Part shown: piece by piece, positions 7,124-7,243 of the stretch
Position numbering within the stretch: position 1 is the first letter of the stretch
Layout of the letters: each line of letters begins with the position of its first letter
Origin: CAZDAM01 sp964503595
GTDB taxonomy: Bacteria > Muiribacteriota > UBA6191
Length of the DNA stretch: 7,243 nt
NCBI GenBank assembly: GCA_964503595.1
Contig: CAZDAM010000135.1
Coordinates: 1 to 7,243, forward strand
Direction of reading: 5' to 3'
Made by a program: the position numbers and the translations under genes
Notes under the pieces: generated by a model
Told to the model about the DNA's origin: nothing
Database searches by the model: none
Seen by the model: the letters and a program-made list of their open reading frames with translations, nothing else

Positions 7124-7243
7124 CAGATCATGGCGGCCTTCCTCAGAACTTCTTCTTCAAGCAACAAGGCTTGTGTACAAGCAGGGTAGGCGGCAGGCTT
7201 CACCGTTTCAGCTTATCCAGCCGCCCCCATCGATTCCGTGCAT
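7124..7243. other. Right-edge non-coding tail, possible end of a convergent gene
   Basis: No confident gene lies in these 120 bases. One minus-strand frame is open from the right edge (7241) to a TGA at 7202-7200 and would give a 13-residue basic C-terminus (ARNRWGRLDKLKR), so a convergent gene may end here. A GTG overlapping that stop opens a frame of only 27 codons on the minus strand, too short to support. Small inverted repeats are present: CAAGC/GCTTG (7158-7162 and 7169-7173), GCTTGT/ACAAGC (7169-7174 and 7177-7182) and GGCGGC/GCCGCC (7189-7194 and 7220-7225). Confidence 0.35.

Noticed and set aside
7130..7189. Short plus-strand open frame after the terminator (19 codons)
   Set aside because: It begins within 10 bases of the terminator, has no Shine-Dalgarno site and ends quickly at TAG.

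Overview
The window reads as chromosomal DNA of a diderm (Gram-negative-type) bacterium of moderate GC content. The main evidence is the truncated gene at the left edge. It encodes a signal peptide, one S-layer homology (SLH) domain, a short coiled coil and the start of a probable beta-barrel. That layout is typical of outer-membrane porins tethered to the cell wall in lineages such as Cyanobacteria, Thermotogae, Synergistetes, Deinococcus, Negativicutes and several candidate phyla. It argues against Enterobacteria-like Proteobacteria. A candidate phylum such as Riflebacteria is a guess; the window alone cannot settle the taxon.

Layout, left to right: (1) 1-493, minus strand, the 5' part of an SLH-porin gene running off the left edge. 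(2) 494-886, a divergent intergenic region of 393 bp with an AT-rich patch, two imperfect palindromes and a plausible promoter for the next gene. (3) 887-3250, plus strand, a complete OPT-family oligopeptide transporter with an unusual hydrophilic C-terminal tail of about 120 residues. (4) 3251-3318, a 68-bp gap with a perfect TATAAT -10 hexamer and no terminator. (5) 3319-7068, plus strand, a 1249-residue exported protein with an HEFQH...E zinc-metallopeptidase domain, followed by a beta-rich region, a very long helical region with two hydrophobic stretches, a coiled coil and a C-terminal beta domain. (6) 7088-7123, a strong rho-independent terminator. (7) 7124-7243, a short tail with overlapping small inverted repeats and no convincing gene, though a convergent gene may end here.

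The genes suggest a peptide-use theme. An exported metallopeptidase could make peptides outside the cytoplasm, the SLH-porin could let small solutes cross the outer membrane, and the OPT transporter could import peptides across the inner membrane. The same-strand adjacency of transporter and protease, with no terminator between them, fits partial co-transcription. The link is inferred from position only. The least familiar object is the protease C-terminal part of nearly 700 residues, which I cannot assign to a known family.
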